Origin: Acropora yongei
Lineage: Eukaryota; Cnidaria; Anthozoa; Scleractinia; Acroporidae
Assembly: GCA_014634225.1 (NCBI GenBank)
Contig: BLFN01000010.1
Coordinates: 722,507 to 756,900, forward strand
Direction: 5' to 3'
Length of the DNA stretch: 34,394 nucleotides
Shown here: positions 10,981 through 21,099 of the stretch, piece by piece
How the letters are laid out: each line of letters begins with the position of its first letter
How positions within the stretch are numbered: the stretch's first letter is position 1
Notes under the pieces: model-generated
Databases searched by the model: none
What the model saw: only the letters and a program-made list of their open reading frames with translations
Told to the model about the DNA's origin: nothing
Made by a program: the position numbers and the translations under genes

Positions 10981-13900
10981 TTTAACAAGATAGAAACGGT
11001 AAAATAAATTATCTTATCCGCGGTTTGGTTTTCTGCACGAGTCGACAAATCTGCTCGACGAATCATCAGTTAACTTGAAAATATCCCTTCGTGTTACTTT
11101 CAATACAATTACTGCGGGTTCCTTGTTGGTAGAGTGTTGAGAATATTTGCCTTCTCGTCCTTGTTTTTTCCAATTCAATTACCTGACACGACGCCAAATG
11201 CGGGTTGAACTTGTTCGTTTTCTAGCTCTACCGCGGGACGACCTTTTTCCGGGTTCTCCAGTTTTCTCTTTTCGGCGAGAAAAACCAAGTTGAACCTTTC
11301 TGGTTTTATTAATTAGATTTGATCTGAAGTCTCTTAATTACTGAAGCACTTGCGTTTGGTTATTTCATCGTGCGATTTAAATTGGCAAGAATACTGACAA
11401 ACATTTACCGAGTGTTTTCATGTAGGCAAGCCTTTGCATAGGTATATTTCTCTCGTCCCTGCCGAGGAACTCTACATCGCAGGTAAAATCTCGCTGCTGT
11501 GAACTCGTCCAACATCCCTCTTACAGTCCCACTAGCAGATTCAAACTATCATGCCAGTCTAGCATTGTATATTAAACGAATCATTGACCGTGGAGATTTC
11601 CAAAGAACAACACAGTTTTATGTTGTAACTGAAAGACGAGTTGAACGAATCCGAGTAAACGAATCCGTCCATGACAGTTTTACTCTCTGTTTTGCTTTTA
11701 TAGAGTCTCTCCATTGGATAGAACTCAGTTTCTATTTAGGTTAAAGAAAGTTGCTCTCGTCTTATTTATTCAGCTTTGTTAAACTGTTCTCTAGTTTGCA
11801 AATAACCAAACAATTTTTCGCCTGAATCGAACGATTACATTATGTAAGGGTCAACGTTTAATGTGGTTCAAGTCAAGTCCTCAAATTAAACCTTGTCAAT
11901 AAATCTTCATTATGGAAGTCGTGAGTGCTTGAAGCAACGAGTCGAATAAACTAAGTAATGCTGAGAATAATAACTGGAGAGAGTGAAAAAAATCGGTTAT
12001 CTACAGCAAAGTGCGGCAGCTGTGACCCAATCAGTGAGGGACAAAGCGTGGTTTCATGTTGAAGATGTGGTGCAAAGATTAAACCAAACCATCTGTCTTC
12101 TTCCGAGAGAAAGAGAGTAAAACATTTGATAATAACAGGAATCATCACTCGATGATGCAGTTCTGATAAACCTTTATTGGAGATATTAGCGAGACACTTT
12201 CAAGTCTGGTGAAAAACACCATTTGAGGGCGAAGGATGTTACATGTACAACACAAACCCACCCGCTTGCGATTGACTCTGATTTCCTCTATACCTTGCCA
12301 GGTTGGGTTTCTCAGTCGGTCCACACTATTGCGTTGATTTCTCTGTTGAGTCGCCTCGAGCTTTAAATATCATCACGTATAAAGAAAGGTTAACTTACTT
12401 TTTAAGGTTAAAAAAGAGAAGAATTCCACGCTGAACTGTCAATTAAAGGAATAACGATCGATCAAGCATAGAGGACGGTGCTATGAATTCAATATCGGGA
12501 GCATGCATCGAAAACTGGATACTTTGAAAAGAGATATTTATTGTTTGAAGTTATTCTAGACATAACTTCCACTATTATTTTAGTTAAAGCCTGAATAGGG
12601 CTTAAATCCCTTCCTTTCAACTACTAATGCGAAGAGACAGAGTTTCAAGATATGGTTAGGAATAAATTTGCTGTGTGAAATTCAATTCTTGCTCGAGATA
12701 AGGCGTGCGCTTTCCATTAAAAACTCACTGACTGACCTAGATGATCTGGAGAACAGTTTAACCTAAAAACACTCGAAACCATGCGAACAATTTCAATGAT
12801 ACGACCACAGTTTTCAAAGGTTTTATTGATTCACTGAATACGGGAACAAAGTAGGAGAGGCTGTTTTAATATCCTCTTTCAGTGGATGGAAGACTGTTTC
12901 AACATTTCGCCTACAAAATCTCAATTGAAAGATTTACAGCCAGGACTGAGAAGTTGTCTGACGTTTTCGAATGAGTTGTCATAGTGTTCCTCTAAATAAG
13001 GTCTGCTGACGTTCTTGAAGAAGTTTAAAAATAATTTGATATCAATTGCTTGAAAAGTAACTTACAATTATCAGTTTCTGAAGGGAAGATTTTATTCCAC
13101 ATCCTAAAAGAACACTATTACTTTAGAAATGGATAAGAGCAAACCGATGTAGCTGACACGGCTAACTCACTTAAAACAGTCTTTATCCATTCTTAGAAAC
13201 TTTGAAATTTATCTTTGAGGTTTTTAATGGAGTTTGTTAGTCAATTGTCGCTGTTTGTGGCTTAAAGGACTTAAAGGAAAGCCATGCACGTGATTACATA
13301 ATAAAATGACTGCAATCTTATCAGTTACATACGAGTCTTTTTTTACTTAAGCCACTAACATTTCGGACAGTTGGAGCCTTACACTTTAAACCTCTTTATT
13401 TTTTTCGCAAAACAGACTAATATGCCAAGGTCTGGCCTGAATACATCCACTTAGTCGCGCCATCTTGTTTCGGGTTGCATTTGCAGTCACCAAGTGTTAA
13501 TCAGTTAGACTAAAACTTATGATCCAATGACGTTGCAAAGATCACGATTTTTATAAACAAAAAAAATTAGAAATTGAACTTTCCTCACGTTGTTGTTCAG
13601 CATAAAAAAGTGTCCATAACTCTGTTCCGTGTTTTACTTCTTACTCTAGGACTTCGATTAACGACGTAAAATCCAGTGCATTTTCCAAAGATTTCAACAG
13701 TGGAATGCTCTGGTCAACCTCTATAACCCAAAGTCCCGATTATTACTTGTTGATTTCCTGTTTTTTTCATTTATCTTTTTTTTTTAGAAGGTTTTAAGAC
13801 CTGGAACCTAAGCTTCATTTCAGGGCGTGACTAACCGTGACACACTGCGGTATGTTGTCTGGAAGAAGTTAAACACTGTCAGCAGCAGACATGTTTTAAC

Positions 13901-15700
13901 ATAGCCACGCTAAGAAGGTGAATTGTCCCTTTTTCAGCGACGAGGTTAAGCTGGCGAGAAAATAACAACGACCTCGTTCAAGAAAAAATGTGCTCGCTTA
14001 AAAATACACCGAATTGAGAGCTAGGGTGTTTTGGTGTCACGGTGGCTGAGTTCACGCCACGCTGATCGTTAGACCTTTCACAGCGTACTAATTGAGAAAA
14101 TGGCTGTTAGTTTTCTCGTCGTAACAGCTCGGCTGACCAAGTAGGTTAGAGATCCGTCGATTTTGATACCTGAGGGTGTTGTTTCAAAATCTGCACAGGG
14201 TTCTGCAGAAATAACTGAGGGAGCGATACGTACAATCACTTCACACTCTAGTTTTCTCGGATGAGGACCATATGCCGGCTATTATCTCACATCACTAGTT
14301 TATGAAGTTTATTTCGTTTAAAAGCCTTTCGCCTCCTCAAAATCGAAGGAGACGGACTTAAAGTTCTCGGTGTTGCGGTGCAACTAGGTACTGTTTGTAG
14401 CACTTCTTGTGGCGTTAGCTAAGTATACAAGGAAAGGCTAAATGGAATGATGTAATCAAAGATGAAGCGCGCATCATAAATTGATGCTTATCACCGGATG
14501 CACTGCTCGGAAAGGGAAATTGTAGCAAATTTCCGACACAAATAAAAGAACAGGAATTGATCTGACATCGCAAATTGTACAACTAATGGCTAAAAGAAAA
14601 TTTACTTATTGAAATATAGATCTGAATGGAATAATCTAGTAACAATCTACAAAACTATCTCGCAGCTGAGTCTATGGATAGCTTCGGTCTTGGGGTGGAA
14701 TGGATCTCAAATTCGTGAACTGCTGAAGCGAGTATGCGTTAGTCAACATTAAACAATGTTTAAACGTTCACTCGTTTACCACAAGGCGAAAAAATAAAAA
14801 AAAGAATATCTTTACGAGTTCAACACAAGTTTTCCACTTCTCCTTTCTCCTAAAAAACACTGGATTGGCTAATCTTGACTGAGCATGAGTCGTTGGGCGA
14901 GAAGCAATCCCTTGAAGGTTCCTCTGTTTACTCTAATTTAATAATTTAATTGATAATCTATTTAATTTCTTATTTTTGTTTGCTTGCTGAAGTCACATAA
15001 TTTATAAAGGAAGTTGTAAATTGGAACGCATATAAGTAAGCATATTTTAATTAATGCCCTGCACGCGAAGCTAAAGTGCTTCACTTACAACTGATCGACG
15101 TTTAGTTTGGTTTAGTTTGCTAAACACTTGACAAAATAACTCAGTCAGGCTTTCATGAAGTTGCATGACAAAACTGACTAAATCGAACGATCTCTAGTGC
15201 TGTATCCCTTTTCGGGACACCAGAATTTTTTGCCCCAAGGGGTGCAAAGGGGATATCAAAGAAAAATTAGAGATTATTTGTTGTTTTTTTTCCACGATTA
15301 TTTCGTGCAAGGGCAAAAGGCTTACGTTTATCCCTTTTAATCAAGAAAAAATATTATCTACGGACTTTAATTTGCGCCCTGGACTTATCAAAAACACTGC
15401 TCTGTCTCGGCCTTTCACAGTTTTAATCACCTCGTATTGAAAATGTTTGACGAGCGTAACTCAAAAACTTCAACTGAAAAATTGTAGTTTCTGCCACAAA
15501 AAAGACTTACATCGCTAACATTTAATTTCGTGTTAAGCATGTTGCCTTATTCGAGTGCAATTAAAAGACAGTTCCGGCAATTAATTCCTTGAGCAAACAC
15601 GAGTTATAACGCTCAGAAACACGCTAAAAGCTATTTATGTTCACGCAAATTTCATACCTCTCAAGCAGGCGGTATATGATCTTAAAGTGCTAGAACGGAT
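10981..15700. other. Gene-free stretch
   Basis: I see no supported gene, tRNA or large repeat. The open frames at 11499-11744 (+) and 11951-12148 (-) are short and motif-free. A GCAG|GTAAAA donor-like site at 11480-11485 has no convincing exon attached. The interval is the 5' flank of the peptide gene and may hold distal control elements that I cannot identify by eye. Confidence 0.45.
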
Positions 15701-15710
15701 CACTGTCCAG

Positions 15711-15725
15711 CTTATCTTTCCGGAA
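15711..15725. promoter_or_regulatory. GATA-type and ETS-type sites upstream of the TATA box
   Basis: CTTATCT (reverse complement AGATAAG, a GATA-factor consensus) at 15711-15717 is followed at once by the palindrome TTCCGGAA (ETS core) at 15718-15725. They lie about 45-55 bp upstream of the TATA box. Motif matches this short can arise by chance; their position beside a promoter is the reason to note them. Confidence 0.3.
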
Positions 15726-15766
15726 ATCATGTGCCAAGAGAGCCGGAGCCCTGCTGCATACATGAC

Positions 15767-15774
15767 TATAAAAA
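15767..15774 (+). promoter_or_regulatory. TATA box of the peptide gene
   Basis: TATAAAAA in the context GACTATAAAAAGGCAG is a strong TATA match set in GC-rich flanks. A start about 30 bp downstream would fall near 15797, giving a short first exon that ends at the donor at 15855. The link to the peptide gene is inferred from order, strand and the ATG-adjacent acceptor at 18372. Confidence 0.5.
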
Positions 15775-15796
15775 GGCAGAGGCCCGGCTGCCATGC

Positions 15797-15854
15797 ACAG
15801 GACGTTTCCAACCAGAGTGCGAGCAAGCAGGAGAGACCGGCGATATACTTAAAG
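15797..15854 (+). other. Putative noncoding first exon of the peptide gene
   Basis: This segment runs from the expected start point of the TATA box to a near-consensus donor, CTTAAAG|GTAAGA (GT at 15855-15856). It contains no ATG, as expected for a 5' untranslated leader. Joined to the acceptor at 18371-18372 it would place the leader directly against the start codon. The transcription start is estimated, and other upstream exons cannot be excluded. Confidence 0.45.
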
Positions 15855-16854
15855 GTAAGATTGAAATTATCACTAATCATCTAAAAACACGAAAACCTTT
15901 AAGGTTAGTTTCAAATTTAAATGAAACGGCTTGTTTTGTTTTGTTTTTCTTTTTTGATGTAGTTCTATAGTTTCGTTTCAATGATTGTGAGCAAAATTGA
16001 CATTTTTCGTTTTAAAAATTAGGCTAAAGAGGCGTGACCAAATTTTGCTCGTGGATTTTAACTTGAGTACAAGTTTCCTTACATAATTTGAATTCGATCA
16101 TTTTCAAACTGGAGCCCTCTGTGAGGCTCGTTCTTTTCTGTGCGGATTAAGGCGAAATCTCAGCCTTTTTATCGAGTGGTATCTTACCCGACCTAACCCC
16201 AGAGAAGACACAGCAATAAAATTCTTTCTCCATTCTAATTGGCTTATCCTAATAGGCACTTCTCATCGGATCGCTAACCGTTTGCGAACGTTCGGCGCCT
16301 TAAGACATTCGTTCCATAATTTAGCTGAAATAAATTTTGCTTGGAATTTTAGCAACAATTTCCGAAAATGTTTGGACATTCCAGTGAGGAAAATAGAAAA
16401 TGCGATGCATCAACAAATTGTTTTTTACTGGCACTTTAAAATCATAACGACCCCCTTCAAAGAGGAAATATTTGCTCCCTTTATTTTTCACGCTGTTACT
16501 TGTGAAACGGTTATATATGATCTCGAAGCGGAATTCATAAACTGTGTTAAGAAGTGAAAAAGACGAGAAGTATTGGAAATGTGATGCTGGCAATGTGGAA
16601 AAGGGCTGAATGTGCTAATTTATCATAGCTGGGCAGATTTCATCAGTTCCACTTGAACTCTTGGTGATCTTTCAAGCAACAATTTGATACAGTGAATGAC
16701 AAATTATGCAACATAGCCATAACACATGTAGTACTTTGCTCTCTTTGGTGAAAAATCGTGCTGCCTGCCAGAACACGGGCAAAAGTGATTGTCACGTCCA
16801 ACCGCAGAACCCTGGGGTATTGACGGGAAACGTAACGTAAAATTCTGAAAATGA

Positions 16855-16862
16855 TGACGTCA
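16855..16862. promoter_or_regulatory. Full CRE palindrome TGACGTCA
   Basis: A perfect 8-bp CREB/ATF site in the putative first intron of the peptide gene. CRE sites are common in control regions of neuropeptide genes in other animals; function here is inference. Confidence 0.35.
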
Positions 16863-17340
16863 TTTCTTTGGAATTCATTCCTGCAACTCCTCTATCAACG
16901 TTAGTTAACTCCCCATACAGGCTTAACATCCTAAAAAGAGTATATTTTGCCCTCTTTTCCATTATTTACAATGTAAAAAAAGGCTTAAGGCCTTAATAGG
17001 TTTGTTTGTTCACGGTGAAGAAAAAAGGAAAAAAAAAGAAAAGTGTTCTTTTTGAGAGGATATCTTCGTTGCTATTATTGCTGACTCTCTTTGCATAACG
17101 CTATCACGGGCAAGATTTCACATTCAGCTCTTAAAGGCGCGGAGCTTCTCTCTTCAATTTTGCATTAATTTCATATAGCAATCCGGCGACGTGAGACGTA
17201 TCTTTACCTCAAAGCAATTCTTTCTTGCGAACTGTACTGTTCTTGCAAAGACTTAAATGGATTAATTCAACTACTTCAAACACATGAAAAGACTCATTTT
17301 CCTCTCGGGGCATTTGTGTGTGCGTTCTTGTATTTTAACC

Positions 17341-17800
17341 CGTGCTACTCGACGTTATGTATGTCAGTGACATGCATTCCTTAGCTCTCGCAGTGCTCGC
17401 AAATTACTCGTGTGTTCTGTTGCTCCAGTCATGCACTATGGTGGTATTTGTATCAACCACGCCGATCCTTTGTTCGATCGTTCAAGCTGCGGCTCGTATG
17501 TACTCGTACGTTTTCGCGTACGACTCGTGTGCTCCCGTATGCCACTCGTAAGTTCACCTTGGTGCTCGTATGCCACCAGCAAATGCTTGTAAAGTTCTCG
17601 TAAATAACTCGTTTTTCTTTCGTATGCTATTGAGTATAAGTGTGTAAACGAAATATATTTACTGTTTACGTTCTCGTAGGTCCACTGTTCTTCCGTGTAC
17701 TACTCGTGAATTACTCGTGCTCGTGTATCAACGAGATGTATTCTACGTACTCGTGTGTTCTCGTAAATAATTCGTAACTATTGGTGTTTGCTCCTCGTGC
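17341..17800. repeat. CTCGT-rich degenerate minisatellite
   Basis: CTCGT occurs about 15 times in roughly 400 bp on the + strand, mostly as TACTCGTG, GCTCGTATG or TTCTCGTAAAT, at irregular spacing that often falls between 10 and 30 bp. No such density is seen elsewhere in the window. The open frames over it (17342-17603) owe their openness to this repeat. Confidence 0.7.
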
Positions 17801-18372
17801 GTTTTTCCATACCAATCGTTTGTCCCGAAGCTGTAAATATATGCTAAATATTCAACATCAGCCAGTCGGCTGGGCATTGAGTGTGGAAATGACCACTCGC
17901 CGGCGGCCTCTGGGCTCAGTTTTGGTACTCAGTTGGGTTTAACAATCCTTTACTTTGCCCCGGTAAAGTGGTTAGCCTTCGAGTACTACGGTTTTCACGT
18001 CCCACACATAAAAAATAAAACATGTTTCATGAAATCAACCATATTTGTTGTCTACAAGGTCTCAATTAAAAGTGCGCCGGTACTGGGTAAATGTCGACAC
18101 TAAGTGTTTTTCATGATAATAATCTCCTCCTGTTTAAAGAGTCTCGAGTTAATACGGAAGTGAAAAGGTAATAAGCTAAGTAGGTGTCACTTATGTGTCA
18201 AAGATGGCATCACCGATCTCAATTCTGACAATCACGTGTTGAATCACAAACCGTGCGGAAGACGAATGTCACTTTACACGTCATTGAAGAAAAGACGCGG
18301 AAGAAACGACTTACCTTTTTACATTTTATTGATTAATAGATCTTACATTCTTGTCTTCTCTTTATCGAACAG

Positions 18373-18861
18373 ATGAAGCTGTTACACTTGACTTCGGCTA
18401 TCGCCATTTTAGTGGTGCTTGCAATTACTTTGGTCAATAGCAGTCCATTACAAAGACTCAAGCGAGCTCTAGAATCTCAAAAGAATCTACAAGACGAAGA
18501 CAGAATGTCGAGTTATACTCAGAAGAGAGTAGCTCCCGAACAGTCAACAGGAATCAAGAGCATGGAGGGCAAACATAAATGCTTGCCAGGGTTGTGGACA
18601 TGTCTCCATTCCAACCCAATGGCGTCAGAAAACACGGAGCTCAGCTACGACAAGGATCAGGCCTCGTCAGGGGAAGGTCTCCTTCAAGGACCAAGAGACA
18701 AACGAAGCCCTCTCACAGAAAGTGATATTGAAGAAAACAACAACGCTGAGTTGACCAAACAAAGTGGTAATAGATGCCCTCCCGGAATCTGGGTTTGTGG
18801 CAAGAAAAAGCGTTTAGACTTGAACAAAAAGTTTAGGCGAGCGTTAAAAAGATTTTACTGA
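18373..18861 (+). CDS. Secreted neuropeptide-like precursor with two cyclic PG(L/I)W peptides
   Basis: The product is a 162-residue prepropeptide. Residues 1-23 form a signal peptide (hydrophobic core AIAILVVLAITLV, likely cut after VNS). Dibasic cleavage sites lie at 30-31, 51-52, 110-111, 144-147, 152-153, 155-156 and 159-160. Two units share Cys-x-Pro-Gly-(Leu/Ile)-Trp-x-Cys: Cys70-Cys77 (CLPGLWTC) and Cys135-Cys142 (CPPGIWVC). These are the only four cysteines, so each unit probably closes its own disulfide ring. The second is followed by Gly143 and Lys-Lys-Lys-Arg, which predicts a C-terminal amide; the first lacks that Gly. Acidic spacers between units are typical of neuropeptide precursors. 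The ATG directly follows a strong splice acceptor (TTTATCGAACAG). The core resembles the PGLW of cnidarian GLWamides, but those are linear and end at the Trp. A secreted peptide of another class (defence or venom-like) is the main alternative. Confidence 0.85.
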   Translation: MKLLHLTSAIAILVVLAITLVNSSPLQRLKRALESQKNLQDEDRMSSYTQKRVAPEQSTGIKSMEGKHKCLPGLWTCLHSNPMASENTELSYDKDQASSGEGLLQGPRDKRSPLTESDIEENNNAELTKQSGNRCPPGIWVCGKKKRLDLNKKFRRALKRFY

Positions 18862-19162
18862 GATCTGGATGAGATTTTTTTGCGGACAGGGTTGCATTCA
18901 ACCTGAAATTACGGGACTGATTAGTTTTGACGAAGTGTCTATCAAACCGAGCATTGTAAAGTTTGCATTGACAGCTTATTGGTATCGCGTCTTTATTGTT
19001 TAACTTATTCATCTGGTAGCTTTGAATCTGTTTCATTTAGGAATATCTATTTAAACTTACTACGGTTCCCATGCTATTCTAAGGTTTTTGGAACTAATTA
19101 AGTTTATTTATAGCGTTTAAAGTGTTATATGTCTAGATATGTAACCCTTGGTGTGAAATTAG

Positions 19163-19168
19163 AATAAA
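19163..19168 (+). terminator. Poly(A) signal of the peptide gene
   Basis: AATAAA lies about 300 bp after the stop codon, followed by T/GT-rich sequence. It is the first canonical signal downstream of the coding region and would give a 3' UTR of roughly 320-340 nt. Confidence 0.65.
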
Positions 19169-19295
19169 ATAGTTGAGTCAGCTAAAAGTCAATTTGAAGT
19201 CTTTGTCTATTATTCCTTTTTACAAGTGGTGTCGTATTGAAAACACCGCCTGAGAATTCGTTTGATTAACGAGCATTTCCTTTACCGTCACACAG

Positions 19296-19597
19296 TTTAT
19301 GTTTCGGGTAACAACGGGGTCGCCAGTGCGGGTGATATCGAAACCTCATTTCCAGACTTTCTCGACCTCAAGACGAGGTATTCGATATTCTCAAGTATGA
19401 TATCAACAACCAGGAAGAGAAGACAGAAGAGAGAAAAGGCGAGAAAGAGACCGCAGAGTTCTCAACCACCCTGGCCTAACGGGTGTCGTCCATGTTTGTC
19501 TAAAACTCATGCAATCCCCTTTAAAATAAAATCTATACTCGCCTTTTTCAATGAAAAAGACGCGAATAAAAAAAGTCAAATAAAAGCACTCGGATGA
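19296..19597 (+). CDS. Orphan exon-like ORF with basic cluster and Cys pair
   Basis: A good acceptor (CATTTCCTTTACCGTCACACAG, ending 19295) leads into a frame that stays open for about 100 codons to TGA at 19597. It begins VYVSGNNGVASAGDIETSF, the V being the codon split across the acceptor. A dense basic block, RKRRQKREKARKR, follows, then QPPWPNGCRPCLSK with a Cys-x2-Cys pair. An acidic lead, basic cleavage-like block and short Cys segment look like the end of a secreted precursor, but there is no signal peptide here and I recognise no family. It starts about 130 bp after the peptide gene's poly(A) signal. It could be a terminal exon of a neighbouring gene, an alternative exon or chance. 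The end of the frame (Lys- and Ile-rich) looks less protein-like. Confidence 0.3.
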
Positions 19598-19753
19598 ATG
19601 TTATTCGTTAGTACAGTAAGTTTCTTGGAACGGGCTCAGTGGCACGAGAGCCGAGAGGGACGGTTGTAGTGAAAGATAGGTGCTCCAGTAATTAAGCAAA
19701 AAAAGACCAAAAAAAGATGACATGTCCTGATTTTTATCAATGCTAAGTTCACT

Positions 19754-19826
19754 TCAACCTCGTTCCCAGGGTCTCTCTTCTTCCCTCCAAGGAAGGGAAG
19801 AAGAGAGACCCTGGGAACGAGGTTGA
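19754..19826. repeat. Perfect 33-bp stem hairpin
   Basis: 19754-19786 is the exact reverse complement of 19794-19826, separated by a 7-base loop (CCAAGGA). The arm contains CTCGTTCCCAGGGTCTCTC. The symmetry fades just outside the arms. It is probably a tiny foldback element or the fused ends of a DNA transposon. Confidence 0.9.
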
Positions 19827-20366
19827 GTTCACTTACTGATGATCATAAAGACATCAGCAAGACTAAATCAATAGCCAGTTACCTAACATATGCCGGCACC
19901 AGACGAGAATGGAAATAACACAGTATAAAATCGAGATCCTTGAGAACGTATCGATGATATCTGACAAGTCACGGTTGGCAAACTGAAGCACTCAAATCCG
20001 AAATGACTTCAGTGGTCGAGTTGTTCAAAGCAAACTCCAACGAAAGATTCATTTCAGAGGACGAAGAGAGACTGGGATCTGGAAATCATGTCCAAATTCA
20101 TACTGAATTTCGATATTAAGTCTGAGGCTTTGCCTAAACCATATAGTTACAATTTAGGGCTTGTTTTTTTACCTTACGATCACGATTAGAGTTAAGAGTA
20201 AACCATGAAAACTGGACGAAATCATCTGTCAAAGTGACAGACTTTGTTTGTTTCAGCCAATGTATGTCCATCGTTGAAGGTAGGCCTTCGCCACTGACCT
20301 CCACGGGTCCCGCATTTGCACGACACAGTGCCAGTGTTTGTGAAACTGTCCGAGTGGTCCCTCCAT

Positions 20367-20425
20367 TTCGTAATAATAATAACAATAATTAATAATTATA
20401 TAACAATAATAATTACATATTATAT
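20367..20425. repeat. AT-rich microsatellite (AAT/ATT)
   Basis: A run of AATAATAATAACAATAATTAATAAT-like sequence. It lies at the 3' end of the adjacent minus-strand SINE and may have grown from its A/T-rich tail. Confidence 0.7.
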
Positions 20426-20632
20426 TTACCCAGGGAGCTCCATTCACTCGAAAGTGCTTTCAGGGAGGTCCTGCATCCGATCGAATACGAATTTGGAAAT
20501 GTTGATTTCTTTGAGGAGAGGGGAAAACCGGAAAAAAACCTCTAGGAGCAGAGAAAAGAACCTAAACCAACTTAACCCACTCGGAGGCGAGTGCAATCAC
20601 CACTACGCCATCCCTGCTCCCCCTTCGTCTGA
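20425..20632 (-). mobile_element. Coral-type tRNA SINE lacking its B box (minus strand)
   Basis: Read on the minus strand it begins GGGGGAGCAGGGATGGCGTAG, continues TGGTGATTGCACTCGCCTCC (a tRNA A-box and anticodon-arm-like head), and then jumps to GTGGGTTAAGTTGG. The GGTTCGATTCC-type B box expected between these is absent, so about 40 bp of the head seem deleted. The body follows (CTCTGCTCCTAGAGG, TTTTCCGGTTTTCCCC, AACATTTCC), ending CTCCCTGGGTAAATAT next to the AT microsatellite. The open frames 20316-20645 (+) and 20253-20447 (-) overlap it and are not genes. Confidence 0.65.
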
Positions 20633-20800
20633 AAGATTAGTTTGAATAGAAACAATGGCGTCTTGTCAATGTGAAAGTAAAAGACTAAAAAGCTGCTAAG
20701 GGTCAAATCTCCACCTTGAAGAGATGCCGAACCTGCCTTTTCGAGCGTTAACCCTTCGTTCTGCCTCTCCTTTGTCTTTTGTCTTCCTCGGTTCCTTGTA

Positions 20801-20878
<78 letters not shown>

Positions 20879-20917
20879 CAATGGTGCTACACGTGCAGCA
20901 CGCTTTTTGCAGCAATG

Positions 20918-20956
<39 letters not shown>

Positions 20957-21048
20957 CATTTGAGGTTCTGACGACAACGCGAGCTCCTAGCCGAAAATCT
21001 TTCACTCTTTACCTTTACATGGAATAATCGCAAAAGACTTAACTTAAG

Positions 21049-21080
<32 letters not shown>

Positions 21081-21099
21081 CCAGTTGCCGTCGTAGCTT

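Larger units (their letters stand above)
15855..18372 (+). other. Putative intron 1 of the peptide gene
   Basis: The donor GTAAGA at 15855 and the acceptor tract ending TTTATCGAACAG at 18372 would bound a 2,518-bp intron in the 5' leader. It contains a full CRE palindrome at 16855-16862 and a dense CTCGT cluster at 17341-17800. The open frames inside it (16282-16557, 17342-17603 and others) show no coding signature. Confidence 0.45.

Noticed and set aside
11995..12150. Possible zinc-binding fragment (KCGSCD ... SC, stop, RCGAKI)
   Set aside because: The Cys-x2-Cys spacing recalls B-box or zinc-ribbon domains, but a stop interrupts it and no further domain residues follow, so chance is likely.
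20003..20119. Short frame MTSVVELFKANSNERFISED and on
   Set aside because: Composition is protein-like, but it is only 38 codons with no signal peptide or identified partner exon. It may be mobile-element debris.
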